This document shows positions 54,435 through 63,585 of a stretch of DNA of 64,000 bases, piece by piece. Position 1 is the first letter of the stretch. Every line of letters begins with the position of its first letter. This stretch comes from Flavobacteriales bacterium (GTDB lineage Bacteria > Bacteroidota > Bacteroidia > Flavobacteriales_F > PHOS-HE28), in contig JAHCIA010000001.1 in NCBI GenBank assembly GCA_026129465.1, forward strand, positions 567,964 through 631,963, read 5' to 3'. Below the pieces are notes generated by a model that saw nothing but the letters and a program-made list of their open reading frames with translations, was not told where the DNA came from and did not search any database. The position numbers were made by a program, and so were the translations under genes.

Positions 54435-56168
54435 ATGCGAACCGTGTTCCTGCTGCACCTCATGATGGTCCGAGCCTTGCTTAGCGCTCAACCAGGAACC
54501 GGTGCTTGGACCTTCACCGGCACCACCACGCCCACCTGGGCCGAAGCCATTGATGCGTTCCGGGACCTGGACCATGCGCACGCGGGCGCCACGCTTACGG
54601 TGATGGGGGCCGACGACGACGGCTCACCGATCCACCTCTTCATCCTGCACGACGGCACCGCGCCGCACCCGGACAGCCTGCGCGCGGCGGGCAAGCGCAT
54701 CCTGTGGATCACCAACGGCATCCACGCCGGCGAGCCCGATGGGGTCGACGCCAGCCTGCTACTGGCCAGCGCCCTGCTGCACAGCGACCAGTACATGGGC
54801 CTGCTGGCGAAGACCACCGTGTGCATCGTGCCGGTGTACAATGTGAGCGGTGCGCAGCAGCGCAACAGCCACAGCCGCGCCAACCAGATCGGCCCCGAGG
54901 AGTATGGCTTCCGTGCGAACGCCCGCAACCTGGACCTGAACCGCGACTTCATCAAGGCAGACAGCCGCAACACCCGCGACCTGCTGAAGACCTTGCGTCA
55001 CTGGGACCCGGACATCTACTTCGAGACGCATGTGAGCAACGGCGCCGATCACCAGTATGTGATGGAACTGCTCACCACGCACCCGGACCGCTTGGAACCC
55101 GCATTGCGCATGTACCTGGATGGCACTTTGAAGCCCGGACTGTACGAATGGATGGGGCAGCGCGGCATCCTCATGTGCCCCTACTTCGAGACCTTGAAGG
55201 ACTTCCCGGAGCAGGGGCTGCACGGCTTCCTCGATGGGCCGCGCTACAGTTCCGGTCACGCGGGTCTCTGCCAGCGCATCGGAATACTCTCCGAAACGCA
55301 CATGCTGAAGCCCTTCGCGGAACGCGTCAACGCCACCTTCCAGCTGATGCTGGCCACAATGGCCGTGATGGACCGTGATGGGGAGCGGCTGGCACGTGTG
55401 CGGGAACAGTCCAGGAGAAGCACCGCCTCGGCAGGCACCTTCGGGTTCAACTACACCTTGGACTCCACCCAAGTGGAATGGCTGGATTGGAAGGGCTATC
55501 GTGCGGGACACAGGAACAGCGCGGTGAGCGGACTTCCACGTCCGTACTACGACCGCGGCCAGCCCTTGGACACGCTGGTGCCATGGCTTGACCGCTATGC
55601 GCCTTCCTTCTTCATCACCAAACCCAAGGCCTACCTGATACCGCAGGCCTGGCGCGAGGTCATTACCAGGCTCAAACTGGACGAAGTGGCCATGGAAGTG
55701 GTGAAGGACCGGACCAGTTTCGCGGTGGAGGTCCAGCGCGTGCAGGATCTGAACACCGTGAAGACACCTTATGAAGGGCGCTACTTGCACCACGGCATCA
55801 CCACGGCCACTGAGAAGGGCAGGGTGGAGGCCATGCCCGGGGATGTCCTCGTACCCATGGGCCACGCCACCGACCGGCTTGTGATGGAGATCCTGGAGCC
55901 GCGCGCCAGCGACAGCTTCTTCGCCTGGGGCTTCTTCGACAGCGTGCTGCAGCAGAAGGAATACTTCAGCAGCTACGTCTTCGAGGATATAGCGACGGAC
56001 CTGCTGGCCAGGGATCCCGCCCTGCGCCGGGAATTGGAGAAGAAAAAGTCCTCCGACCCCGCTTTCGCCGCCGATGCGCATGCCCAGTTGCTCTGGATCT
56101 ACCGTCGTTCTCCCCATCATGAACCCGGCTACCGGCGGTATCCGATAACGCGGGTCACCGGCCCATGA
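54435..56168 (+). CDS. M14-family zinc carboxypeptidase, exported
   Basis: 577 residues from ATG 54435 with a short signal peptide (MRTVFLLHLMMVRALLSAQ). Peptidase M14 features: zinc ligands His97 and Glu100 in ITNGIHAGEPDG, a third His in IYFETHVSNG near residue 198, NARNLDLNRDFIKADSRNTR (Asn-Arg substrate site), and RIGILSETHMLKPF. It probably trims C-terminal amino acids or peptides in the periplasm. The C-terminal 250 residues are an additional unrecognised domain. No T9SS tail. Confidence 0.85.
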   Translation: MRTVFLLHLMMVRALLSAQPGTGAWTFTGTTTPTWAEAIDAFRDLDHAHAGATLTVMGADDDGSPIHLFILHDGTAPHPDSLRAAGKRILWITNGIHAGEPDGVDASLLLASALLHSDQYMGLLAKTTVCIVPVYNVSGAQQRNSHSRANQIGPEEYGFRANARNLDLNRDFIKADSRNTRDLLKTLRHWDPDIYFETHVSNGADHQYVMELLTTHPDRLEPALRMYLDGTLKPGLYEWMGQRGILMCPYFETLKDFPEQGLHGFLDGPRYSSGHAGLCQRIGILSETHMLKPFAERVNATFQLMLATMAVMDRDGERLARVREQSRRSTASAGTFGFNYTLDSTQVEWLDWKGYRAGHRNSAVSGLPRPYYDRGQPLDTLVPWLDRYAPSFFITKPKAYLIPQAWREVITRLKLDEVAMEVVKDRTSFAVEVQRVQDLNTVKTPYEGRYLHHGITTATEKGRVEAMPGDVLVPMGHATDRLVMEILEPRASDSFFAWGFFDSVLQQKEYFSSYVFEDIATDLLARDPALRRELEKKKSSDPAFAADAHAQLLWIYRRSPHHEPGYRRYPITRVTGP

Positions 56169-56222
56169 ACGGAACGGTCCCGTCCTGCTTACCTTGGCGC
56201 AATACCCCGAACATCACGGACC

Positions 56223-56681
56223 ATGGACCACACCGCGCTGAAACGCAGCGTGCTGAGATCGGCACGAGCCCGGCTGGACAACACCGCTGGCGAATTGCGG
56301 ACAAGGATCGAGGAATTGCGCGCCGTCACCATCGGAGATGACAACGCCGAGAGCGCCAGCCAGACGGAAAGCACCCGCGGCGGCGACCTCGAGTTGATGA
56401 ACTCACTGGGGGAGCAATTGGAGCATGTGCTGCTGGACATCGACCAACTGGCCAATATCGATCCGGAGGTGAAGTTGGACCAGGTGCAGTACGGCGCTGT
56501 GGTGCATACCGATCAACGCAATTTCCTCATCGCCGCCAGCCTGGAGGAGTTCGATTCCGGGGGAAAGCACTACCTCGGTGTGAGCACCAAGGCGCCCCTG
56601 ATCCAGGCCATGACCGGGAGACGGGTGGGGGATAAGGTCACCTTCAACGGCGTCACTTACGACATCCAGGACATCTGCTGA
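56223..56681 (+). CDS. GreA/GreB-like protein
   Basis: 152 residues. Coiled-coil N-terminus (SARARLDNTAGELRTRIEEL) and a GreA-GreB C-terminal domain pattern from about 85 (LDQVQYGAVVHTDQRNFLIA, APLIQAMTGRRVGDKVTFNG). Canonical GreA rescues backtracked RNA polymerase through two acidic residues at the coiled-coil tip. This shorter relative resembles the Bacteroidota GreA/B paralogues of unknown role. Followed after five bases by a second gene, which is probably co-transcribed. Confidence 0.78.
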   Translation: MDHTALKRSVLRSARARLDNTAGELRTRIEELRAVTIGDDNAESASQTESTRGGDLELMNSLGEQLEHVLLDIDQLANIDPEVKLDQVQYGAVVHTDQRNFLIAASLEEFDSGGKHYLGVSTKAPLIQAMTGRRVGDKVTFNGVTYDIQDIC

Positions 56682-56685
56682 ACGC

Positions 56686-57228
56686 ATGGAGCTGTACGCC
56701 ATCACCATTGGGGCGCGGGTGAAGCACCCCGCCATGGGCACGGGCGTGGTCCACGACATCGACGACCGGACCGTGCATGTCTTCTTCAAGGACCATGGCG
56801 AGCAGGCCATCAGCCGAAGCTTCCAGGGACTTGAAGTGACCGCGCCCGGACCGGAGCTGCCGGGTGCTGAACTGGACATGGAGGCCGTGGAGGAAGCCCT
56901 GCGGAATGTGCTGGAGCAAATGCAACTGCCCCAACGCCCGGTGGAGATGGCCAGCAAGTACGAAGGGGGTACGCTTGAAATGAAGCCGCGCGACGCCTCG
57001 TTGAAGAGCAAGGAACTGCCCATCGACGCCTTCTTCCACAAGATTGTGATGATCCGCGACCGCTTCCGCGTGCTGGAGCAGAAGATCAACGCGCACCCCA
57101 AGCTGAGCGAACAGGACAAGGTCGAGCTGCAGCAATACATCACCCGCTGCTACGGTTCGCTCACCACCTTCAACATCCTCTTCGAGGACAAGGAGGACCA
57201 CTTCGTGGGGCAAAAGGGGGAGGGGTAG
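56686..57228 (+). CDS. Conserved hypothetical protein (companion of the GreA-like gene)
   Basis: 180 residues. N-terminal 50 residues form a small beta domain (ARVKHPAMGTGVVHDIDDRT, VHVFFKDHGEQAISRSF), like a CarD/SH3-type RNA-polymerase-interacting fold by appearance only. A helical C-terminal half follows (MIRDRFRVLEQKINAHPKLS). I recognise it as a Bacteroidota-specific protein but not its job. Its pairing with a GreA-like gene hints at a link to transcription; that is inference. Confidence 0.7.
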   Translation: MELYAITIGARVKHPAMGTGVVHDIDDRTVHVFFKDHGEQAISRSFQGLEVTAPGPELPGAELDMEAVEEALRNVLEQMQLPQRPVEMASKYEGGTLEMKPRDASLKSKELPIDAFFHKIVMIRDRFRVLEQKINAHPKLSEQDKVELQQYITRCYGSLTTFNILFEDKEDHFVGQKGEG

Positions 57229-57293
57229 GCAGGTTCGCAGGGACGGCCTATCGGGTCGATCGTCGTTTCATCAATGGTACATGAGCGAGCGGG

Positions 57294-57324
57294 TTGCGAT
57301 CCGCGCATCACGGACTTACCTTGG
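57294..57324 (+). promoter_or_regulatory. Promoter driving the queE leader
   Basis: TTG at 57294-57296, 20-base spacer, TACCTTGG at 57317-57324: good spacing for the Bacteroidota consensus. Transcription from about 57331 would give a leader of about 240 bases before queE. Confidence 0.55.
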
Positions 57325-57330
57325 TACCCA

Positions 57331-57573
57331 CGCTCCGTTCTTTCTCAGCCGGCCGGCTGATCATCCCACAGCCCGCACAGGCCACACGTTCTCAAAACCA
57401 ACAGTATTGCCTCAGGGTCGGAAGATCCAAAGGGCTAGGGCGGGCCGCCTCCCTGCTTCGGCAGGGACCTCCCCGGAGGCGTGGCGGATTACCGAAACCT
57501 TTCTGTCCGATCCGCTCATGTGATCCATGGGTTTTTTGAACTCGGTCCTGTGCGGGCTTTCTTTTGCCCCAGC
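57331..57573 (+). ncRNA. Long structured leader (or small RNA) before queE, class unknown
   Basis: About 243 bases with strong hairpins: palindrome CAGCCGGCCGGCTG (57346-57359); CCCTGC-TTCG-GCAGGG (57451-57466) nested inside GCCTCC (about 57447) and GGAGGC (57475-57480). A T-run (GGGTTTTTTG) at about 57529-57538 could be a termination point. I looked for the preQ1 riboswitch signatures expected near queuosine genes and did not see them. It could be an unknown regulator or a separate small RNA. Confidence 0.4.
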
Positions 57574-58209
57574 GTGAACGCTCCAGATCATTCCTCCAAG
57601 ACCGCGACAGAGGCCCGCCTGCCCGTGATGGAGGCCTTCGCCACCATCCAGGGCGAAGGGCTGTTCGCCGGGCAGGCCGCCTGGTTCATCCGCTTGGGCG
57701 GTTGCGATGTGGGCTGCGTGTGGTGCGATGTGAAGGAGAGCTGGCCCATGGACGCGCACCCGCTCAGAGGAGTGGACGACCTGGTGGCGCAAGCCGCACA
57801 GCATCCCGCCCGCATCGTGGTGATCACCGGCGGCGAACCCTTGATGCACGATCTCGGACCTCTGACGGCCGCGTTCACCGCAGCTGGGTTCCGCACCCAC
57901 CTGGAGACCTCCGGCGCGCATCCGCTCAGCGGCACATGGCACCATATCTGCCTCAGTCCGAAAAAATTCAAGGCGCCATGGCCCGGCATCCACAAGGCCG
58001 CGCATGAACTCAAGGTGGTGGTGTTCAACAAGCACGATCTGGCATGGGCCGAGGAACATGCCGCACTGGTATCCCCGACATGCGCGCTCTACCTGCAACC
58101 GGAATGGGCCCGCCGCGATACCATGACCCCCTTGATCGTGGACCACGTACGGACCCATCCACGCTGGCGCATCTCGCTGCAAACGCACAAGTATCTGGGG
58201 ATACCATGA
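57574..58209 (+). CDS. queE: 7-carboxy-7-deazaguanine synthase (radical SAM), queuosine pathway
   Basis: 211 residues if starting at GTG 57574; ATG 57628 is also possible. Bacteroidota QueE usually carries a short lead before LPVMEAFATIQGEG, favouring the earlier start. The radical SAM cluster motif CDVGCVWC (CX3CX2C) and ITGGEPLMHDLGPL with LETSGAHPLSG are present. It turns 6-carboxytetrahydropterin into CDG, a queuosine precursor. Its stop overlaps the next gene's ATG (ATGA), so the two may be coupled. Confidence 0.9.
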   Translation: MNAPDHSSKTATEARLPVMEAFATIQGEGLFAGQAAWFIRLGGCDVGCVWCDVKESWPMDAHPLRGVDDLVAQAAQHPARIVVITGGEPLMHDLGPLTAAFTAAGFRTHLETSGAHPLSGTWHHICLSPKKFKAPWPGIHKAAHELKVVVFNKHDLAWAEEHAALVSPTCALYLQPEWARRDTMTPLIVDHVRTHPRWRISLQTHKYLGIP

Positions 58210-60197
58210 AGTTGAATGCTGTTGAAGGTTGGCGTTTGAATGTTGGCTCGCGATGGAAGATCGTGTGGACGGCCATGATGTTGCTGTTCACGGCGCATGT
58301 CCAGGCCCAGCCGCAGCGTTACACCACCACGGACAAGAAGGCCATCAAGGCCTACGAATCGGGCTTGGAATGCATCCGGGCGCGTGATGCGGACTGCGCC
58401 CTTCGCGAATTCACCCGTGCGGCCCAAGCGGACGCCGCATTCCTGGAACCGCGTCTCATGCTCGCGGAACTCTTGTCCGACCGGGGCCGGGATGAGGAGG
58501 CCATCACACGCTACCGCGAGGTGGTGCAGGTGTCCACCCGATTCCATCCGCCCGCCATGCTGCACCTGGCCGACCTGGAGTTCCGCACCGGCCGGTTCGA
58601 CGATGCCGAGCGCCACTACAAGGCCTACATGGAACTGGAGCAGGACGGGCAGCGCCGGGCACGTGCAAGGCTTGGCTTGGACAATTGCGCCTTCGCACGC
58701 CACGCCATGAAACAGCCCGTACCCTTCGATCCGGTGAACCTGGGGCCCGGGGTCAACAGCGCAGCGCCCGAATATTATCCCTGCGTCACCGCCGACGACC
58801 GCACGCTGCTTTTCACCCGCCGTGTGAAGGCCGAGGATGCGCGGGTGGGGGAGCAGGAGGATTTCTTCGTGAGCCAACGCGGCAAGGATGGCCTATGGGG
58901 CTCCTCGCGCGGCGTGTCGTCCGTGAACACCGAGCGCAACGAAGGCGCGGGTACCTTGTCCCCCGATGGGCGCTTCATCATTTTCACCGCCTGCGCTTAT
59001 GTGGACGGTAGCTACGGGCCGGGGCGCAAGGGTCTGGGCAGCTGCGATCTCTTCATCAGCCGTCGCATCGGCGAACGATGGAGCCCGCCAGAGAACCTGG
59101 GACCACCGGTGAACTCCAAACATTGGGAAAGCCAGCCCAGTCTTGCCAGCGACGGCCGTACACTCTACTTCGTGCGTGGCATCCAGGCCCGCGACGGTGT
59201 GCGTGACACGGACATCCACATGACGGTGCTCGGCGACGACGGCCAATGGAGCACACCCGTGAAACTGGGACCGAACATCAACACGCCCTTTCAAGAGGAA
59301 AGTGTGCAGATCCATCCCGACGGCCGCACGCTGTATTTCAGCAGCAATGGCCATCCCGGCATGGGCGGACTGGACATCTATGTGAGCCGGAAAGAGCAGG
59401 ATGGTTCCTGGGGGCCGGCACTGAACCTGGGCTACCCGATCAACACCAGCGCCGACGAGAACAGCCTGCTGGTAAGCGCCGATGGGCGGGTGGCCTACTT
59501 CGCCAGCGACCGGCCCGGTGGCCATGGCGACCTGGACCTCTATGCCTTCGACCTGTACCCGGAAGCGCGGCCGCTGCCGGTGAGCTACATCCGGGGCCGG
59601 GTGTTCGACGCGGAAAGCAGGGACCCCCTCGAAGCGGATGTGGTGTTGTACGACCTCGCCAGTGGCGAGCTGGCCACAGCGGCCTACAGCGATCCGCGCA
59701 CCGGTGAGTTCCTCGTGTGCCTGCCCACCGGCCGGACCTACGCGCTCAATGCATCCAGCGAAGGCTATCTGTTCTTCTCACAGAACTACGACGTGCGGGG
59801 CGAGGACCCGGCCTTGACGCCCGTGGCCCTGGATGTGCCCATGGCCCGACTGAAGCCCGGTGCCACCATCGCGCTGCGCAACATCTTCTTCAACACCGCC
59901 AGCTACGATCTGCTGCCCGCCTCGGAACTGGAGATCGACAAACTGGCGGCCTTGCTGAAAGCGAACGCCACACTGCGGATCGAATTGGGCGGACATACGG
60001 ACAACGTGGGGCAGGACGCCGCCAACCAGAAGCTGAGCGAGCAGCGCGCCAACGCTGTGCGCGACAGACTTGTCGCCAAAGGCATCGAGGCCACGCGGCT
60101 GACGGCCAAAGGCCACGGCCGCATGAAGCCGATCGCGACCAACGACACCGAGGAGGGCCGTGCACTGAACCGCCGCACGGAGATGACCGTGCTCTGA
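58206..60197 (+). CDS. porE: PorE-like OmpA-family protein (TPR, PD40 propeller, CarboxypepD, OmpA)
   Basis: 663 residues from ATG 58206 (overlaps the queE stop). After a signal-like segment (TAMMLLFTAHVQAQ) come TPR-type helices (residues about 45-170: ESGLECIRARDADCALREFT). PD40/WD40-like strands follow (DGRTLYFSSNGHPGMGGLDI), then a CarboxypepD_reg-like beta domain (YIRGRVFDAESRDPLEADVV) and an OmpA C-terminal peptidoglycan-binding domain (LRIELGGHTDNVGQDAANQK, LNRRTEMTVL). This order matches the T9SS accessory PorE of Porphyromonas. It likely links the T9SS outer-membrane machinery to the cell wall; the identity is inferred from architecture. Confidence 0.8.
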   Translation: MKLNAVEGWRLNVGSRWKIVWTAMMLLFTAHVQAQPQRYTTTDKKAIKAYESGLECIRARDADCALREFTRAAQADAAFLEPRLMLAELLSDRGRDEEAITRYREVVQVSTRFHPPAMLHLADLEFRTGRFDDAERHYKAYMELEQDGQRRARARLGLDNCAFARHAMKQPVPFDPVNLGPGVNSAAPEYYPCVTADDRTLLFTRRVKAEDARVGEQEDFFVSQRGKDGLWGSSRGVSSVNTERNEGAGTLSPDGRFIIFTACAYVDGSYGPGRKGLGSCDLFISRRIGERWSPPENLGPPVNSKHWESQPSLASDGRTLYFVRGIQARDGVRDTDIHMTVLGDDGQWSTPVKLGPNINTPFQEESVQIHPDGRTLYFSSNGHPGMGGLDIYVSRKEQDGSWGPALNLGYPINTSADENSLLVSADGRVAYFASDRPGGHGDLDLYAFDLYPEARPLPVSYIRGRVFDAESRDPLEADVVLYDLASGELATAAYSDPRTGEFLVCLPTGRTYALNASSEGYLFFSQNYDVRGEDPALTPVALDVPMARLKPGATIALRNIFFNTASYDLLPASELEIDKLAALLKANATLRIELGGHTDNVGQDAANQKLSEQRANAVRDRLVAKGIEATRLTAKGHGRMKPIATNDTEEGRALNRRTEMTVL

Positions 60198-60268
60198 GCG
60201 CTGGAAGGCCAAGGTCCGCGACCCCTCTGGCGAAGCCGGTCCGCCACGCAAGGGATACCTTGGTCGTC

Positions 60269-62461
60269 ATGAAGCATTTCGGAATGAAATGGTTGTTGGC
60301 CGCGCTCGTGGCCATGGGCGCAGGTCAGGGCCTGGCGCAAGGTGTGATCGGCGTGGCAGCGCGATCGCTGCTGCGCGACATGGCCCAGGAAGGACGGCAG
60401 GAGGAGACCCGGTCCGTGCGGAACATGGCGGAGCGCTTCGGCCTGGAACGTCGCGCTGGCGTGTGGATGGTGCATGCCGTGGCGCTGGTCGACGAAGGGC
60501 TGTTCGATCCACGGGCTTTGGTGGAGGTCGGCGTGCAATTGCAGAGCGAACTGCCCGGTATACGCACGCTGCGGCTGCCCGTGGAGCGCCTTGCCATGGT
60601 GGCCTCGCTGCCCGGGGTCCATTACCTCGATACCGGCTGGCCGGCATCACCCGATCTGGAACACGCACGACCCGACACCCGCGCCGACAGTGTGCAGGCG
60701 GGTCTTGGCGGCTTGCCCATGGGCTACGATGGCGATGGCGTGGTGGTCGGCGTGATCGATTGGGGCTTCGACTACACCCATCCGGTGTTCCGCGATGCGG
60801 CGATGAATGGCCTGCGCCTTACCAAGGCCTGGGACCAGAACAAGACCTCCGGGCCGCCACCGGCAGGCTACAGCTATGGAGCGGAGTACGTGGGCATGGA
60901 CGAACTGCTTGCCGCAGGAGCGGACACCCTGTTCGTGTTCGGCCCCTTGTCGCATGGCACCCATGTGGCCGGCATCGCGGCTGGCAACGGGGCCGGCACC
61001 ACCCATGTGGGCATGGCCCCCGGCGCGGAGTTGGTCTTCGTTTCCTACCGGCGTGATCCGGCGGCCTTCATTGATGCCATCGCGTGGATCAGGGCGCACG
61101 CCGAAAGCCAGGGCAAACCCTTCGTGGTGAACATGAGTTTCGGGCGGCATACCGGCCCGCATGACGGCAGCTCGCTGGAGAACCAGGCCATGGACCTGAT
61201 GGCCGGCACGGGCAGGATCTTCGTGGGATCGGCCGGGAACAATGGCACCGGCAACTTCCATCTGAAGCACAGCTTCACCCCGCCAACGGATACGGTGAGC
61301 ACGGTGATCGGCTTCGCGAGTGGCGCCGAGTATTGGGGGCAGGGTCTTTCCATTTGGGGCACACCTGGGTCTCCATTCAGCCTGGGCCTGCGCATCACGT
61401 CACCGGTGAACAGCACGCTGGCCGAAACGGTCTTCTACCACAGTGGAGACAACCCCACCGTGGAGGACACCATCGTCACCGCCCCGGGCGATACGGTGAT
61501 CGTGCGGCTGGTAGGTGAAGCCGCCTCGCCTTTGAACGGCAAGCCGAACATGATCCTGGAAGTGCGGCGCACGGGTGGAAACAAAGTGTTGTTGCGCCTG
61601 GCCGGAACGGCAGGCGAGATCCATGTCTGGAATGTGCAGCGCTTGGTGAACCGATTCACCAACTGGGGCGTGTCGCTGGCCTCGAACTATCCGGGCGCCA
61701 CCAATGGCGACAACAACTATGCGGTGGGCGAACCGGCCGGCGTGGGCAACAGTGTCATCACCGTGGCCTCACACCGCGCGGAACAGTTCAATGCCCAGGG
61801 AGAAATGCTCTTCGGGGGCCGATCGTCCTTCTCCAGCAGGGGGCCCACGGTGGATGGCCGCGTGAAGCCTGATATCAGTGGCCCGGGCCAGCTGGTCCGC
61901 TCCAGCGTCAGCTCCTTCGACCCCAACACGGCAGGGGCGCCGCAATGGATCTCCTTTGAGGGGGTCCAATATCCTTTCGACACATACTCTGGCACCTCGA
62001 TGTCCGGCCCGGCCGTGGCTGGTGTGGTGGCCTTGATGCTGCAAGCGCATCCGCAATTGGATGCGGTGCAGGCCAAGGAGATCATCCGGCAGACGGCACG
62101 GTTGGACGAGCGCACGGGCGAGATCGGCCCGGAGGGCTCGCTGGAGTGGGGCTGGGGCAAGGTGGATGCGATGGGCGCCGTAAGGGCCGCCTTGATCGCG
62201 ACGGGCTGGACACGCGAAGCGGCCACGAACGTGCAAGTGACCGTGTTTCCGAATCCCAACGATGGGACTTTCAGGGTATTGGGGATTGAACTGAAGAGCT
62301 ACCGGGTACTCGATGCCCAAGGTCGTTTGGTCCGCGAAGGACCCGGTTCAGCCCGGGGTTGGGACCACAGCCTGACCTTGACCGGAATGAAGCCGGGGGT
62401 CTACCTGCTGGAGCTGGTGGGGGTGAGTGGCTTGGCTCGGTCTCGTATTGTGATCCAGTGA
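60269..62461 (+). CDS. Secreted subtilisin-like serine protease (S8) with T9SS sorting domain
   Basis: 730 residues from ATG 60269, with signal peptide (MKHFGMKWLLAALVAMGAGQ). The S8 triad is clear: Asp164 in GVIDWGFDYTHP, His229 in LSHGTHVAGIAAG and Ser577 in YSGTSMSGPAVAG, with the oxyanion Asn in SAGNNGTGNF. The end (VFPNPNDGTFRVLG to RSRIVIQ) is a T9SS type-A sorting domain, so it is surface-anchored or released. Its TACCTTGG box (60256-60263) lies only five bases before ATG, so the message may be leaderless. Follows the PorE-like gene. Confidence 0.93.
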   Translation: MKHFGMKWLLAALVAMGAGQGLAQGVIGVAARSLLRDMAQEGRQEETRSVRNMAERFGLERRAGVWMVHAVALVDEGLFDPRALVEVGVQLQSELPGIRTLRLPVERLAMVASLPGVHYLDTGWPASPDLEHARPDTRADSVQAGLGGLPMGYDGDGVVVGVIDWGFDYTHPVFRDAAMNGLRLTKAWDQNKTSGPPPAGYSYGAEYVGMDELLAAGADTLFVFGPLSHGTHVAGIAAGNGAGTTHVGMAPGAELVFVSYRRDPAAFIDAIAWIRAHAESQGKPFVVNMSFGRHTGPHDGSSLENQAMDLMAGTGRIFVGSAGNNGTGNFHLKHSFTPPTDTVSTVIGFASGAEYWGQGLSIWGTPGSPFSLGLRITSPVNSTLAETVFYHSGDNPTVEDTIVTAPGDTVIVRLVGEAASPLNGKPNMILEVRRTGGNKVLLRLAGTAGEIHVWNVQRLVNRFTNWGVSLASNYPGATNGDNNYAVGEPAGVGNSVITVASHRAEQFNAQGEMLFGGRSSFSSRGPTVDGRVKPDISGPGQLVRSSVSSFDPNTAGAPQWISFEGVQYPFDTYSGTSMSGPAVAGVVALMLQAHPQLDAVQAKEIIRQTARLDERTGEIGPEGSLEWGWGKVDAMGAVRAALIATGWTREAATNVQVTVFPNPNDGTFRVLGIELKSYRVLDAQGRLVREGPGSARGWDHSLTLTGMKPGVYLLELVGVSGLARSRIVIQ

Positions 62462-62518
62462 CGCGGAGCCAGGAGATTGGACTGATGTTGAGCGAAATAC
62501 AACTTAACATAATATAAA

Positions 62519-63571
62519 TTATGCGCCATTCGGATCAAACTCGATCGGCAAGGCCAAAGCCACGCCCTGGCCCTCGGGACCATCGATCCAGAGACCATCC
62601 TCACCCATTGCAAGACCTTGGAACGGATCATTGCCCAACAACCAGGGTCCATCCAGATCCACCAGATCGGCCATGCTCCGCAGTTGGGCCATCGCCGAAC
62701 AGCCGAGTGAACTCTCACTCATGCATCCCAGCATGATCCGCAGGTCATGGCGCTGCGCGCGATCGATCATCTCCATGGCACGATCGGTACCTCCGCACTT
62801 CACCAGCTTGATGTTGACCCCGCCATATTCCCCTGCATACCGTTCCACATCCGCCGCGTTCTGCATGCGCTCATCCGCATAGACCGCCACGCCGACACGT
62901 TCGGCCAATTCCTTGGACCACGCCATCCGGTCCTTGTGGAACGGCTGCTCGATCCCGACGATCCGCTGCACATCGGTAGCTTCCAGCACACGCATGGCCT
63001 GGTCAACGCTTGGCCAGCCTTGGTTGGCGTCCAGGAACAAGGGTCTTGCATCCAGGGCCATGACCGCCCTCAGGATCGCCGCATCCTCGGCACCACCCAG
63101 CTTCACCTTCAGCACTTGCGCCATGGGCAGATCGGCCAGTTTGGCGGGTATCTCTTCCAAGGTTCCCAGTCCAATGGTGGCCATGGCCGGTGTCTTCTTC
63201 CCCGTGCCGGCCACACCCAGCAGTTCCGCCACGGAACAGCCCCGCGACCGCGCCAATACATCGTGCACTGCCATCACCAAGGCGGCTCGTGCGGGGGGTG
63301 ATAGTCCCGGATCCGGATCGCTGAAAGGACCGGGAAACGACTTCAACCAGGTACTCACAAGTACCTGTATCCCAGGTCGGCGCAATTCGCGCTCGATTTC
63401 TTCGGCGGTCCGCTCAAGATATGGCGGCAAGGTGGCCTCACCATAGCCGGTAGCGCCCTGCCACTTCAGTCTGATGAAAACGGCGTCCGTTCCATCGCGC
63501 ACACCATGCGCCGTTCCGAAAGGCCGCTTGAACTGGAGCCTGTATCGTGCGATGCCCATTTCGGCGTCCAT
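62519..63571 (-). CDS. Dipeptide epimerase (enolase superfamily, L-Ala-D/L-Glu epimerase-like)
   Basis: 350 residues from ATG 63571 (ATG 63559 is also possible). Enolase-superfamily motifs: N-terminal capping domain, AVHDVLARSRG, the KxK catalytic lysines in VLKVKLGGAED, DANQGW, EQPFHKDRM and ADERMQ as metal ligands, and NIKLVKCGGTDRAM. These match muconate-cycloisomerase-related dipeptide epimerases that recycle cell-wall peptides. Substrate specificity is inferred. Convergent with the subtilase, separated by an AT-rich 57-base spacer. Confidence 0.87.
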   Translation of the reverse strand: MDAEMGIARYRLQFKRPFGTAHGVRDGTDAVFIRLKWQGATGYGEATLPPYLERTAEEIERELRRPGIQVLVSTWLKSFPGPFSDPDPGLSPPARAALVMAVHDVLARSRGCSVAELLGVAGTGKKTPAMATIGLGTLEEIPAKLADLPMAQVLKVKLGGAEDAAILRAVMALDARPLFLDANQGWPSVDQAMRVLEATDVQRIVGIEQPFHKDRMAWSKELAERVGVAVYADERMQNAADVERYAGEYGGVNIKLVKCGGTDRAMEMIDRAQRHDLRIMLGCMSESSLGCSAMAQLRSMADLVDLDGPWLLGNDPFQGLAMGEDGLWIDGPEGQGVALALPIEFDPNGA

Positions 63572-63585
63572 GACCCGCCGCCCGG

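Noticed and set aside
57331-57573. preQ1 riboswitch before queE
   Set aside because: None of the conserved preQ1-I, II or III bases were recognised, although strong hairpins are present.
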